From Theocolax elegans (Eukaryota; Arthropoda; Insecta; Hymenoptera; Cerocephalidae): a DNA stretch of 64,000 bases. The DNA lies in NCBI GenBank assembly GCA_026168455.1, contig CM047425.1:97343580-97407579 (forward strand), in the 5' to 3' direction. A model generated the notes under the pieces. The model saw only the letters and a program-made list of their open reading frames with translations. It was not told where the DNA came from and did no database searches. The position numbers and the translations under genes are program-made. Shown here piece after piece: positions 1-13,129 of the stretch (positions are counted from its first letter, which is position 1; each line of letters starts with the position of its first letter).

Positions 1-340
1 TCACCAATTAAAAGGGCGCGCGTCGAGACGCTGCCAATTGAAAGTCCGCTGGTAATTAAAAATCGTCATGATCATCTCATCCTTTCTTATGAAAGATAAA
101 AAAAAAACTTTCACTCTCACTGCGGCATATAACACAACCACCCCCTTTTAATCTTTCCGCGTCTCGGCAGGCAACTCCTTCTCTTTTTTCCCCTCGGTAC
201 TCGACATCAGTATTCATGAAGCATAGAAACTCTCCTCCGATACGCACAGCGCCCTTTTCACAGCACGTAATGAGGAGCGGACGCGTTATTTCAGAAAATA
301 CGAGCTTATGTACGCGGATCGGCTATCCATTTTTTTTTAT
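1..340. other. GC-richer, CpG-containing island at left edge
   Basis: This edge block is clearly richer in G+C and CpG than the DNA to its right; it includes GGCGCGCGTCGAGACG near base 15. No open frame of useful length and no RNA gene is visible. It could be the end of a regulatory island or of a transcribed unit lying outside the window. Nothing in the sequence decides between these. Confidence 0.35.
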
Positions 341-3300
341 TACGAACTTTAGCCACTGACCGCGTATTTGAAATACCGAGATGCCGAGACCTTGTACGGG
401 TATAATTTTGTTATTGATGCTTCGAAACTGGGATCGGGAAATATTGATTTTGTCGCTTAATTGAACTCTCTGGCTATTTTGTCATAATGTTGTTGTAAGG
501 ATATTCCGACTGGACGATTTCTTTTTGCTTTCAACGGCGTGGAGGGGGAACGACGAATCTTTTAAAATAAATATAAGGGAAGTACAAATATTGGAAAATA
601 GAAGAAAATATTTAACTAGGCGTGGGATAAAAAAAATATACGGATAGACGAAATGTCGAAACAATGTTGATATTGATATTTTTGGTTTTTCGTAATATAC
701 AATCTTTGACTTTCTCGGTATTTTTGTTTCATTTAAATATCTGTTATTTTACATATCTAGTAAATTTTTAAATAATTCAAACGATCAGATTTTTTCAACG
801 CGCTTTTTCCTGTTTTTTCGCTTTTACGTAAACCATATATATCTTATTGTTAGAATATCGAAAGTTTTGAAAATATAATAAAACATATGCGAATCCAATT
901 GAAGTAATGCGACTTTCTTTCTGTTGGAATCTTTGTACCTAATTCAGAATTTCAAACATTTCTTATATTTTTATGGTCAAATATAAAAGTATATTTTGCA
1001 ATGCTCTTTTCTGTACGGAGTTGTTTCAAAACCACTTTCGAATATCTCTCGTTTATTTATTAAATTTGAATTTTCAACTTACACGAAACTCATGAAACCA
1101 TAACAACCAATTTCAATACAAAGTACAATCCTACGAAAAGGAGAATGAGTATTTGAAATTTCTCAAATTTCCAAGATTCTCTCTTGTCTTAGCGTTATTT
1201 TCTGCAGAAAAACGTTATTTTATACTAAATGCAATTTTATTTTACACGATACTATATATACGTTAAATTATTGCACGTGAAAAATTTATTACATTTTTTT
1301 ACAATACCGAGAGAAACAAGCAGAAAGTATTAAAAAGAATAAATAAAATTTTAACGGCTAGAAGAAGGGATGAATATGACTTTGAAAAATTTCGACGACT
1401 TGGGAGTTTCAAATCGATTCGACCGCAAGATGCATTAGCATAACAACAGAAGTCAAGTCAACACACACAACAATTAACTCGGTAGCCAACCAATCACGAA
1501 ACCCATAAACTGTCAACAATAAAAAGCCCATAGATATTTTATAGGAGGAAGTTACCCCAGCAGTGATACCAAGCGCCTCGCAACTGCTCACTTTATTTTC
1601 TTCTCCGAGGCTAGGGAAGGACGACGCGGTTTACGGTTAGCGAGCTTTACCCGTCTTAGTCGGAACTCGTAATGAGCTTCGTTAAAGGGGACCTTTTTTC
1701 AGGTTTGCCTTTTTGTGGATTTTTAATCGTCCCAATTTTGTACTCGAGGTAGAGGCTTAGAATTTCGATTTTACGTGTGAGTATACCCGAAGATATTTAA
1801 TTGAAAGGGTTTTGAATTTTTCTCTAATTTAAAAAAGTGAAATATATTTTAACGAAATATATTAAATTACAGGTATTTTTATGGCGGGTAAACCCAGACT
1901 AATTAAACTTTCTTGTTTTTTATTTCCCATTTTTCATCATTGCAGTGAAGTAAAGGAAATCAATTATTTGATCTTTAATGAAAACTTCAAAATAATTAAA
2001 GTTAACCTAGAGATGCTCAAATATATATATAGAAATATGCATTTGGTATCTTTCAATTGAATAAACGCGTATGAATCCAACTCCGAGCATAATGTAATAA
2101 GCGTCCATTCATATAATTTAGCTCCACTGTCAAGGAAACAAACACCTATATCTACGTCATAAAGTGATTAGTTCCACGAATTGCTCACATTCGCAAACCT
2201 CGTAATTTTAAATAATGTTTGCATTAAATCCTAGCCCAGGCGTATTTACATCGTACACTAAGCTGAAACTGTAACAAACCGCACAATAATCGTAGGTACC
2301 GTAGAAATTCTACTCTTCTCTTTTCCTCCATTCTAACCATTGTTACCCTTCAATGCTGTGTTAATAAACTTAATTTCTTTTAGAGAAATTTTCAACCATT
2401 CCGAACGTTTCGAGTATGCCAACATTATGTAAATGTATACTTCAACCTTTTTGTTATTATCCTCGTAATTTATCTTTTAAAACTTTGCCTTGAAAATATC
2501 ATTGCTCAGTGCTATAAAGATACTTTGACTTCAAAGTGAATCTTTAATAATGTAAAACTTTTAAATGAAGTGTGAAGCTGTTTTGAATGTAAGAAATGGA
2601 TATAATTTCGTTTACAATATTTTATAGTTTACTCGAAATGAAATTTGAGATTTTTTTATGTAATTTCGATTTTGGTTTTTAGAATTTCTTTGACAAATTA
2701 GTCAGTTCAATATTTTGTATAGAATGTAATAATAAAAAGAGATTATCTCTGGTGGAAATGAATTCGAATTTGAAACTATAACATAAGCATTTTGAATAGA
2801 AATAGGTAAAAAATGTTTCCAGTTTCTTTCTGAAATAGAACGATATTTTTTATTATGTTCGCCCATTTTTTAAAAACACGTGATTTCGACTCCTGACGTG
2901 TTAAAACTTACTTATAACATGTTTTTATCGAGTCGAAAAATTTTACTATTACAAAGCTTCCTCCATGAGGAAGCAAAAATGAAACGTGAACAAAACGAAA
3001 GGATCGATCAATATTATTTTATATATAAAATATAAAGCAAAGCTAAAATTTTATAACCTCTAAGAGATAAATAGGAGCTAAATTATACGTGTAATATCTT
3101 AAAATAATAGTAATTCATAAAAGTTAAGAACAATCAGAGAATTCATTAAATTCGTAAAGTAATTAAAGTTTAAAAGCACCATTAACTATTGTCGATTTAA
3201 ATAATGTGAACAATTCATTGCATTATATAATAAAGGTAAAAGTTAATTTAAGCATAAGTACAAATTAAAAATTACGCATTCCATCCAGCGTTTAATGAAT

Positions 3301-3499
3301 TAAATTTTTTTTATCCATTTTTCTCCCTACACAATTTAAAACTGTATCTTTAATCTGCCATTGCACATACTTATTCACAAACGAATATAACCCACTCCAT
3401 TAAAAGTGAAATATCAGCTACTGTACAGTATCCCAAGTGGAGTAGGCATATGTAGATATACAGACGTACGTACACGCACGTGTAGACCAATTTTAAACG
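341..3499. other. AT-rich non-coding stretch
   Basis: Stop codons are frequent in all six frames, and the only open frames are about 60 codons long, as expected by chance at this composition. A small less AT-rich patch lies near 1560-1700. I see no RNA gene, transposon terminus or long repeat. Confidence 0.7.
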
Positions 3500-3730
3500 G
3501 TGTATATACGAATCAGCGTAATTGAAAACCATCGGACGGGTGGTATCTACCCCACTTCGGACGTTAACTGTCAAATTCCGGGACCAACGGAAGAAATGTC
3601 ACCCTATATCTCGAGGGGTTTCGCGGGAAAAGTCCACACACGTGGAGGTTCCGCATTGGGATTCAATCTAAACTCGACCGTACATTGAGAGGCTGATGGG
3701 ATGTTTAACTTTTTTTAACCTGCGGATGAT
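3500..3730. other. GC-richer island, candidate regulatory element
   Basis: About 230 bp of balanced base composition with several CpG (CATCGGACGGG, TATCTCGAGGGG, GGTTTCGCGGG) between AT-rich flanks. A 62-codon plus frame runs through it (3500-3688). It does not start at ATG and resembles no family I know, so I do not call a gene. Such islands in compact AT-rich insect genomes are often enhancers, but that is inference. Confidence 0.3.
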
Positions 3731-6439
3731 TGAAAGCTGCAACAGTGTACAAAGTTATCGGGTTTGACAAAATAATGTATTATTGACGAGGGTTCCAAAA
3801 TTACAGAAATGTATAGTATTTTAAAAAATGAGATAATTCCGGTGGTATAATAACGATGCAATTTAATATTTTAAATACATTCATTTTATTCATTCCCAAT
3901 ACAAAATGTTATGGAAGGCTGTATGTATTTAAATTTCAAAACAAATTTATGTGTTTCAATACAAATATTCGATTCGAAATAAATAATATTTACTTTATCA
4001 ATAAAAAATAATTTAAAAATATAATGTTTGTATTATTTATAACAAATATTACAATAACAGTGTCTATTTTGTATAAAGATTAAGTGTTTAAGTGTATCAC
4101 TGCTTTAAATTTCGCATGAAAATACTGTAACAAAACTTGCGTAGTCACTTCCAACCAAGTTTTATCACTCGAAAATCCTATTTCCTCACTTACAAAGTTT
4201 CCCTCTTCAAACAAATACATCGTACACAATCGTACGATATTGGATTTGTAAAGAATGAGTTAATTAGTAAAACCACGAAAAATTAAAATTCATACTTATT
4301 TTTTTAATAATTCGTAAATTCTAAATGAAGTTTTATTAAAAAAAACTAATGTTAATCTTTCAAGCACAGAAGCTGACATAACATTGTAATTAATATACTT
4401 ACATGTATAGCACGTATAAAGTGTAATAAATGAAATATCTGCTTACCTGAAACATAAAAATTTTTTTTGTTAATTATAATATTTACATTAACAAATAGTT
4501 ATGAAATATGTACTGTTAAGTTGAAGGAAAAATTTAATTAACCTTACTAATATGTCGGATACGTAATTAAGATTTAAAAATTAAATTAATCAACCTTTCC
4601 CAGGATATAAAATTCTCTTTAGCTGGAATAGCTTCACTTGTATAAAAATTTCTACGTACTGAAAGTAAACTTTTATAATTTGATTAACGTTAACTCAATG
4701 CTATTTATATTACTTTACAATTAAATTTCTGGATAAATACTTTATAGCTACTATAATCTATGAACTATTTCGTTTTTGCGAACTAAATCACAAAAAAAAT
4801 GTCACCTTCGCAAATTATACATTTCACTCTATGAAAATGAGATTAGCTAAAAATTCATTCTCTTGTATAATAAAACGAGAAGCACCGCAAGCAATTCCAA
4901 TTCAAAATCAAATCAAAATGTCTACAATAGAGAAACCTTCTCATCGAGTTTTTGCGAACTGTCTATCAGATCGATTCATAGAGCCATTCATAAACTTATC
5001 GAATTCATTAAACAAATGCCAAACTCAATTAATGTAAACTCAAACTTGTTATCTTTCCGCAACTAACTTTGTAATTTGATACTATCTCACCGAGTCACGC
5101 AAGTTCTAACAACGAAATGTAATTGTATAACTCTTAGACGTAAATTAATTATATTGAATAAGATAAAATGCAAACAATGCATTTGCAACTAGCAAAAAAT
5201 GTTTATTTATATTAATGAGTGTTAGAGAACCTTTTATATTTTGATAGTTTATGGAGTATTTTTATCAGAAGAAACTGATTGACTAAAAGGAATTTATTTT
5301 TCATGAACATTGCTCAAAATTTCCAGATGAGTGAGAAATGCAATTTATCCGATATTGTAAAATTGATGAGTAGGTACGTAAAATAAAATAAAATTTCCTT
5401 TCTTTTAAATATTTAATTAATTTTTTATAATAAACGTACAAAAATAATGACTGTATATTATGACAGATGTAATTAAAACTCAATGTTTGCTACGCGTGTG
5501 TACAAATTAATTTTCGCGTTAAAGAAACCAAAACTCATAAACGATTTCGTGGAAGGACATGAACAAATTTTTTGCAATTAATGTAGAATTGCTCTTGTTC
5601 TAATTAGGTCGTTTTTGAATTTTTGAATATCAGAGTTTGCTGGTTCAACGTTATCATTATAATTAAAACAAAAATGCATACAGCAAGATATTTGTGCACA
5701 AATACAATGTAAGAAATTTTTAAAGTGTTCATATCAACGTTTTCTTGTAAATAGTTCAACTAATTGTCTGATACTGTAAAAACTAATTAAATATATATCA
5801 AAATGAAATATATTAGGCTTTTTCTAATATTTATAGAAATTTTCAATATATTTAATTGCCCTTTTTAATTTTAAGGCATTTAATTTGATAGGAGATTTAA
5901 CATATCACCCGTTACATTTTTACGTTTTAAATTACCCCTTAAAATTGGAGACTAATCGATCTACCCATATATACTTACGCAAAAAAGTATATTGACCTTC
6001 GTTTTATCAAAATATTGGTAACACGGGTAACATGTGCGGCCCCCTTACATGAACAAATATATTAAATACACATTTAAAAGCGATAAAGGAATAGCTATTT
6101 AGTGAAGCATCTTTCGTATTTTGATTATTTATTTTCGATAAAAAATGATAATGCATGTATGCATATTCATACCGTAAATTCTTTTAATTCTTAGAATTCC
6201 ATCGCAATATAATAATATTATTATTAAATACCAATAAAAATAAAGATATTTTATTAAATCTGTGCATGTAGGATAAACTGAGATTTATACAAAAACTTTT
6301 CCCTATTTTATCAGTCCAATTTTAACAACCTTTTTTTTATAAATGAATCAGTTAACATGAAAAGCGTCGGCAAAGTGTAATATGCAAAAAATTGGCGAAC
6401 TCGTTTAAGGTAACCAATTTCAACCAAATAACAAATTCA
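3731..6439. other. AT-rich non-coding stretch
   Basis: Long AT-rich run with only short chance frames, for example two overlapping 67-68 codon frames near 4831-5066. No RNA gene, repeat array or transposon end was seen. Confidence 0.7.
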
Positions 6440-6922
6440 GTCTTTCTTTATTAGTTACACTGAGGTAAGCGAAGTTGTATCCGCAGTCACATCAAACAGA
6501 ACCAAATACACCTGGGTACCGTTAAAAAACGTATACCCCTCCTCTCTGTTTCTCCCGGTTTGAAAAAAGAAAAAAAAAAGAGAGAAAAAGAAAGAATGAA
6601 AGGAAGCGCAGCAATAAACTCGAGCATTTCGCAATTTCAATATTGAAATAACTAGATTATACACTCCCGTGGGCAATAAAGAATCATAAAAAATTCGTTT
6701 AACCAGGGGTACAATCGAAAGGCCAGAAGGTTTGAAATATTCAAACAGTCGAGCTGTAACCTGGCGGGGGGTAACTCGAAAAGCCGCTGTCACTGGCACG
6801 CGACACTTTGCCCGAATCGCCCGTTAATAGTCATTTCGCGCTACAAAAGTTCTATAACGTAACATCGGCACGAGCGAGACAGCGAATTGAATTTACGAGG
6901 GACAAATTTTCGATTCGACGAG

Positions 6923-6968
6923 CGAACGAACGAACGAACGAACGAACGTACGGACGAACGAACGGACG
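6923..6968. repeat. (CGAA)n microsatellite
   Basis: About six and a half uninterrupted CGAA units at 6923-6948 continue as degenerate CGAA/CGGA units to about 6968. It is a simple tandem repeat. Confidence 0.95.
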
Positions 6969-7120
6969 GTGAGGTGTTGCGCGATATAACGCGCTAGCGC
7001 TACACATCTGGCGTGATAAACGAGCCAACGAAAAGCTCCGGGTGCTGTAATCTGGGCCGCACGCAAATCCCGTAACTGTGTACAGAACTATTTTTCGGGC
7101 GGGTTAGGTGTAGAGGAATC

Positions 7121-7154
<34 letters not shown>

Positions 7155-7155
7155 G
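7121..7155. repeat. (GA)n microsatellite
   Basis: A GA dinucleotide run with a single GGGA interruption. It gives the serine-leucine run in an overlapping minus frame (7088-7366), which is therefore not evidence of a gene. GA tracts can bind GAGA-type factors in insects. Confidence 0.95.
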
Positions 7156-7832
7156 CAAAGTACGCGTCACGTCGATGTTGTTTGCCCCACACGCGCGTGC
7201 TGGGATACATTCGCGAATTCGTCGTTAGCGACGTGTGCATATCAAGAAGGTACCGAACGCGCATCAGGGGGTTAACAGTTTCCAACTGTTTTCGATGCTT
7301 GACGGGACACTCCTCGAGGGTTACCTTTGATTCTCGTATTAACCCAGTTTCAAACCTGAATTTCACGAGTTATGTGTCTTGGATTATAGTTCAACTCCAA
7401 AGATCTCTAATGGATATTTGAGTATCAAGAATGACCAACCAAGAAATTTAGGGTTTGGATTAATGGTCAGCCCAGTTTTACAATGGAATTCAACTTTATG
7501 CATTGTTAAGGTAACATGAGAATGACTATTTTTCTTTGTTAACATTCGAGTTTTAAAATATTTTTATTTACTTTCCCTGCCACAAACAATTGGAAATTTA
7601 TATTTCAGATATTTTTATAATAAACTTTGTTGCGGAAATAAAAAAGCATTGATTTGAATTTATTATTAGAAAACTTACGTCCTCAGCACAATACGACTGG
7701 TGGGTACAATTGAAAAGTTCCGTCCCAGTGTAGCTACATTGTGTTCAATAACAATTGAATAAAAATTGTGCCAGCACAGCTACATTAATTTTAATACTCT
7801 ATTTTTACATTGATTACTCAATTTAAAAATAG

Positions 7833-7994
7833 AATGCACCTATTACTACCATTGTCTATACCATTGAATGATTTACATCGTCAAAATTATAGTGTGCCGT
7901 ATGTAGAAATAGGAAAGAATCCTTTAAGAAAAAGAGTTAGGGAGGACTTTAAATCGTCTGGATTTACCTCAAGACAAACAAACAGTAGAAGGAG
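7833..7994 (+). other. Candidate coding exon (low confidence)
   Basis: An open plus frame (7810-7998) reads through a moderately AT-rich segment and ends at a sequence that closely fits an insect 5' splice site: GGAG followed by GTAAGG, with GT at 7995-7996. The frame stop lies two bases after that GT, so an exon ending at 7994 would escape the stop. The deduced peptide is basic at its end (SRQTNSRRR) and has mixed composition unlike the usual AT-driven frames. An AG at 7831-7832 could be the acceptor but has a poor pyrimidine tract. No family is recognised. Chance is the main alternative. Confidence 0.15.
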
Positions 7995-8039
7995 GTAAGG
8001 AAACCATTTCGTAGGATTTTCTTCCGTACCAAGTTGATA

Positions 8040-8067
8040 TGTGTGTGTGTGTGTGTGTGTGTGCGTG
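8040..8067. repeat. (TG)n microsatellite
   Basis: About twelve TG units, ending in GCGTGTAT. It is a simple dinucleotide repeat and the source of the valine-cysteine run in an overlapping frame. Confidence 0.95.
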
Positions 8068-8480
8068 TATATACGCCTACTCTGAGATTCACGCGCGAAT
8101 TTCCGACTGGAATGGGTGGATGTACATTACGTTCCTGTGGTACGGCGTTAACGTCTTTGAATATTTACTCTGTCTGAACGTACATTATAAGCTTTTGTGG
8201 ACCGGTGGCCACTACGTTTGACCGCAGAGATTCACGGACCACAAATACTTGGTCTCGTGGTACTTTTGGGTCTCCCTTCTACTAACACCACCCACCATCC
8301 CACGGCCCCTCCCGACCCACCCATTAAAGTTCGGATTTTCGGCAGCTATGTTCGTCACACCACGTCCAAAGGGAATTTCATTTTGACAGGAGTGACGTTT
8401 TACGTTGATGTGGATGAATGGGACTCGTGTCTTTTTAAAGCTCGTTAACCTTTGAAGAGAGTCGGATATTTTCGAAAACG
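8068..8480. other. GC-richer island
   Basis: Balanced composition, no recognised gene. Overlapping plus (8197-8448) and minus (8212-8484) frames of 83 and 90 codons coexist. Both are probably consequences of low stop density here. A C-rich run at 8291-8322 is annotated separately. Confidence 0.35.
8291..8322 (-). other. Potential G-quadruplex (minus strand)
   Basis: Six runs of at least three C lie within 32 bp of the plus strand (8291-8293, 8299-8301, 8306-8309, 8311-8313, 8316-8318, 8320-8322). The minus strand therefore has six G runs with short loops, which fits the usual G3+ N1-7 quadruplex pattern. The motif is seen directly; folding in vivo is inference. Confidence 0.6.
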
Positions 8481-9529
8481 GCAATACACTGCTCTTAGTA
8501 TATATACTCCTATATCACCCGAGGGCTTTAAAACTTCATTTCAAAATGCATCGATTCGATTTTTTTACTATGATTTTTTTAGTTGTGAATTTCCCTGGCT
8601 AGTAGAATTTTTATGGAGGTTCTATAGGAGCTATAGCTTAAAATACTTTATGGATATCGGTGGAGATCTGTCTAGTTCCGAATTTCGTGATATTTTTTTT
8701 AGAAATAATGACACACGTATTTCACTATTAATAAGTATATAATATTATTCATATTAGATGTTGCTCCACAATTCAATGTATGCAAACATTTTATAAATTT
8801 TAATGATAAAAATACAATCGAACCATATTATGTAAGAATCCATGAATTACTAAACGTTGTAAAAAACGCCTTTTATTTTAATATCGCATCTAATTGGCGT
8901 ACGTACAAAATTTCATTTATATTTCGAATCATGTAATATTTCAAATACTTAAAGTCAATTACAACATTTATTGGTTTATCGCTCCACTTTGGTAATGCTT
9001 GTATATCGTGGATGACATTGTGTATGGATTCAACTATAATCATTTCAATAAATTTCATATTAAATTTGGATATTGCAAATAACAATGACAATGTATATCA
9101 TATCACATTAATATATTCATAGAAGAAATTGAATTAATAAATTTATTAAATTTAATATTCATGCATCCATGAGCAAGTATAATAAAATTAACTTTTAACA
9201 ATTAAATGGAAATAACTTTTTTAATATTTGTTATATTAAACTCCATGGGTAAAATAAACAAATCAATTATTACTTGTTTACCTCGTTTACTACAAATAAA
9301 TCAATAATTCCAATTAATGCAAATAGTACGTAGATGCAATCAACGATTTACAAAATAAAATTGTGTTGATCGGAAAAAATGTATATATAACAATCAACCG
9401 GAATTGTAACGCAAAAGACGATCGCGATTCCCTGAGCGTAAATTTTTTACTCGCGCGTATATACCTATACACATAGATATATTTCCCAGCAGAAAACATG
9501 TAACATTTAGTCGGTATCCAATAAAATTT
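8481..9529. other. AT-rich non-coding stretch
   Basis: AT-rich with chance frames only. The plus frame 8452-8742 (96 codons) is open but rich in F, I, S and Y, has no ATG at its start and matches nothing I know. Confidence 0.6.
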
Positions 9530-9860
9530 TACCGTCCGATGAATCGCAAAACTATTATGTACGATAACGATCTACGCCCCCGGGCTCGATTACTCCGGCG
9601 TACCAAAATTTTCGAGCGCTCGATCGGGCTTCCGATCATCCGCCAAAATGAAGGCTTACTGTATATGAATAGCTATAGAAGAAGGGTTAGTCGCGCTATT
9701 TTTCCCAGTACAAAAGAAATATAACATGGAAATATTTTGTGTGTTACGCTAACGAGGTACGCTCGCAAGTTACATGGATTATTTGGTGGGAGGCCTCTTA
9801 TATGTTCGTACGTTTTATAGCCCGATCTTTTTGATAACCCTGGAAAAAAAATCAATAACC
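9530..9860. other. GC-richer island, candidate regulatory element
   Basis: CpG-containing segment with words such as CCCCCGGGCTCGATTACTCC and CGAGCGCTCGATCG, flanked by AT-rich DNA. The ATG-initiated plus frame 9539-9724 (61 codons) is short and unlike any family I recognise. A CGAGCGCTCG palindrome lies inside. Confidence 0.3.
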
Positions 9861-10778
9861 TTCGAACAAGTTGGCTATTGTTTTTAATATTGCTTCCTTT
9901 TTATTGATATTGCTTTGGTTTATACACGTATTGCCATTCCTACAATCAAGAAATGAACAATCGAATGTGTACGTAAAAATTTTGTACAACTTTTTATGCT
10001 TCAACATTTATGCCTTTTCATTTTTGCGATCGCATACGTTGTATTAAGAGATAAAACAAACGATGAATTATTCTTTAATTTCTTAGTATTGTAAACGTGC
10101 GTATGTGCGTGCTGCTGTTGCTACAAAATTAAAGTACTTTTTTATATTCATTTTACAATGTTGTGTATTTTCATGCACTGTAGGTATACACATAAATATT
10201 TAATTATTTAAATGTAATACATATTTTTTCCATGGTTTGAATTAATAATTTCGATCATTTTTTTAAAAGTTACTTTGTATAGAAATCTTCTTGAATATTA
10301 TATTGAATAATCTATTTATTAGTCATTTTGTAAATTTATCATTAACCAATTTTATTTCAAATTTAACAATGAAATTTTAATGCTATAAATACTTAAAATT
10401 TCAGTCAACGCGAAAATATACAAGTAAATCTTTTCCCCTCGTTTTTGTAGTAAATGAAAAATAAAAGAGGAATGAGATTTGTCTACGTAAAATGTTAAAA
10501 AAAATTATTACTTTGGATAAAAAATTTGGAACACATTAAAAGTATTGTTATCTGAACATAAACCTGTCTAAATTTAATATTTATTTAATCATGCTTTGAT
10601 TATTAATTACAGTATTAGAGTAATTATGTCATGCGTAATAATTTTAAGTAACACCGAAATTCTGTAGGGTATTATATTAGTGAGTGAATTTACTAAAAAT
10701 CAATATTATATATACATATATATATAATATTGTGAAATCAAATAATTGTCAACGCCACATCAACTAGACTAATCATCG
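9861..10778. other. AT-rich non-coding stretch
   Basis: No open frame above 60 codons and no repeat other than a short TATATA-containing palindrome near 10705-10730. Nothing else is seen. Confidence 0.7.
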
Positions 10779-10796
10779 TTGATTAAAGTACCAATA

Positions 10797-11126
10797 ATCG
10801 AAATACCGAATATACAGGCGAAAGATCTAAGCCCATCTAATTGCACACATCATCAGAAAATTGTTCTTGACATCTATGTGTACGCACACAAGCCTGAGGC
10901 TACAGCTCGCGTGTTGCGAATCTCGCGGGATGAATTAGCGGCATCGGGCACCTCCTTGGTCAGCCGGTCGAGAAAGCCACTTCCGGCTGGCCGACTCTCG
11001 CATACACGTCCGGCAAAGTCGCGTAGGCTGCCGCGTTCTAGTTACGCGCGGAACGCACGTAATATCGCGAACGACGCGGCTTGTATACTAGGAATGCCTC
11101 TCTCGTCGACATGTACAACTCGATAG
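10797..11126 (+). other. CpG-rich island with open frame; candidate exon
   Basis: A plus frame stays open from 10779 to 11126 (115 codons), and its latter two thirds (10880-11100) are the most CpG-rich DNA in this part of the window. A reasonable 3' splice site precedes it: the AG ends at about base 10816, within AATATACAG. The peptide is R-, S-, A- and L-rich, with segments such as RVLRISRDELAASG and PLPAGRLSHTRPAKSRR. The first in-frame ATG is near the end, so the frame would need an upstream exon. Arg and Ala richness is what CpG-rich DNA gives by chance. No homologue is recognised. The alternative is a non-coding promoter or enhancer island. Confidence 0.15.
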
Positions 11127-11140
11127 ATGATGATGCTGCC

Positions 11141-11160
11141 TGCTCTGCTCTGCTCTGCTC
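11141..11160. repeat. (TGCTC)n pentanucleotide repeat
   Basis: Four perfect TGCTC units at the right edge of the CpG-rich island, preceded by a related GATGATGATGCTGCC run. Confidence 0.9.
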
Positions 11161-11170
11161 CGAATAATGC

Positions 11171-13129
11171 GATACTTCAACTTTGAGTATTTGTTCGTAT
11201 TTTTTGGTTTTAACGAGGATGGAAATACTTTTTTTCCTAGATCTTTTTAATTGCATGAAAAATGATAACTCAGAATTTTAGAACGTCGATCTTAATTTAT
11301 GTTAGATTAATTAAATCAGTAATTAATAATATATGAAATAAATTTTAATAATTATTATTAAGTATAAAGTAAATTTTAGTAAATTAATTTAATTAAGTAG
11401 GCAACTTTAAATTTTTAAGCTAAATTTTAGTATTTAAAAATCTAACGTACTTCGTTTCATATTAGAGTCTGTTTTAAGTAGTTATATTAATTTATATATA
11501 ATAAGCCAAAGAAACGTTGCTAAATTAATTTCGTAATATATTTCAGTCATTCGCCTCGGGCAAAGTAGAAACACGGGGAAGAACGAAAATTATATTTTAT
11601 TATGATTCAAAATCTCGGCTCACGTTTCTTGTATTAAGGTATTAGAAAATACATCTTTAAACCTAAATATGTTATTAATATTAAAAAAAAGCTCATCATT
11701 AAAAATTAAATTAATTTAAGGATTTAAAATCAAGTTCATCAATTGATGAAAAACTGCTTTAATTAAATAAGTCGCGATTAATCCATTAAAATGCGTTATT
11801 TATTTTTTAATAAAAAAAATAACATTGTATCAGTATTAATTTGAATTCAGTAAGTGCTTACAAAAATATGAATGTTAATAAATACTCTTGATAAATATTT
11901 ATAACTCTATGAATTGTTTACTCAAGTAAATTCTGTTCAACCGGTAGAAATTAATGCTTTCATGAAATAAATTGGATCGCCTATTACCATATTTATTTAT
12001 AATTCGTCAAGTAATTTAAATTTACCACACAGTGTAGTATAAACTTCAATCATCACTTTCCGGTCGACTGCATTAGTATGGGTGTTACATCGATTGACAG
12101 TGCTGAATCTCATTCATCAAAGCTATAATAGCTTTACCTATTAGCAGAGCAAGTAGAACCATCTAATTTAAGCTCCACTTTGAAATCATAGAGCTTAATC
12201 CTGGTTGCTTCGGCATAATATTACCTCATTTTTAATTAGTCGAGAGTAATGATAGTAGTAGTCCACAACACTAGCTTGTCGATTCCCAAATACACTTTAT
12301 AAATAATATCAAAAAGAATAAGTATTAGTTTAGGCACACATGTATGGATGTAATTAAATTTGGATAAATTTAATTTGGCGTGCGCGAATGGTACATGTAC
12401 TTAAGTAGTCAATCGTATTGATTCTTTTATGACAACTTGATATTGATTGCTATTAACGAACAATTTTAATTGACTGCGATACGAAATATAACTTTGCTTT
12501 TCACATAAAACTCGTTTCTAATTAACTTTGGTTCATTGTTATCATCAACTTAAATACTGAAGTTATTAAAATATCAATTAAATTCGTTTGTACAACCGTA
12601 TGAAAGAGAATTTTATTAAACTTTATTATGAAATGTAAGAAACAAAATAAATATATCGTTTGCACAAAATTTAAATTTTGTTATTTGTATATTTGTGATA
12701 ATAAAATCGTATAAGTTTTTCCACAAAGTAATGTATTTAATACAAGCGCTTGCAACTTTAATCGAAATTACTTAAATAATGAAATTCAAAATCAATTTCA
12801 AAATTAAAGCGAACTTTAGTATTTCGAATAATTCATCGGTCGACCATCGCTTTGACATAGTTCATCCTGTTGTAACAACAAAAACGACGACCCACATCCC
12901 TTTGTACGCGCATAGTAACCAAAAAACCCCTTCCGGTGTAAAAAAAATCTTTGACATAAAAGACTAAAAAAAAGCTCGGTGTCCAACGAGAAGCAAAAGT
13001 CACCTCCAATATCAGGCTTTACAATGAAAAATACTTCCTTAAGCCTGGTCCGTTAAAAAAAAAAGTAGCAGTAGACAAAGAGCGACATTCCAGAAAGAGT
13101 AAAGCCGTAGAGTTGAATTTCGCGCCAAA
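11171..13129. other. AT-rich non-coding stretch
   Basis: AT-rich throughout, slightly less so around 12040-12260. That patch contains a small AAGCTATAATAGCTT palindrome near 12120. No gene was seen. Confidence 0.65.

Larger units (their letters stand above)
6440..7440. other. Large GC-richer island with microsatellites
   Basis: About 1 kb of mixed composition with many CpG. It holds a 114-codon minus frame (6455-6799), a degenerate (CGAA)n array, a (GA)n tract and a balanced segment at 7170-7380. The minus frame is interrupted in character by a poly-T/phenylalanine run encoded by an A-rich tract near 6565-6600, which argues against a real protein. The (GA)n tract is a possible binding site for GAGA-factor-like proteins, known in insects. 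I regard the block as a likely regulatory island or an untranslated exon region, with no decisive evidence. Confidence 0.35.

Noticed and set aside
6455..6799. 114-codon minus-strand open frame as a gene
   Set aside because: It contains a long Phe run encoded by a poly-A/T tract and matches no family. Chance in a low-stop island is the simpler reading.
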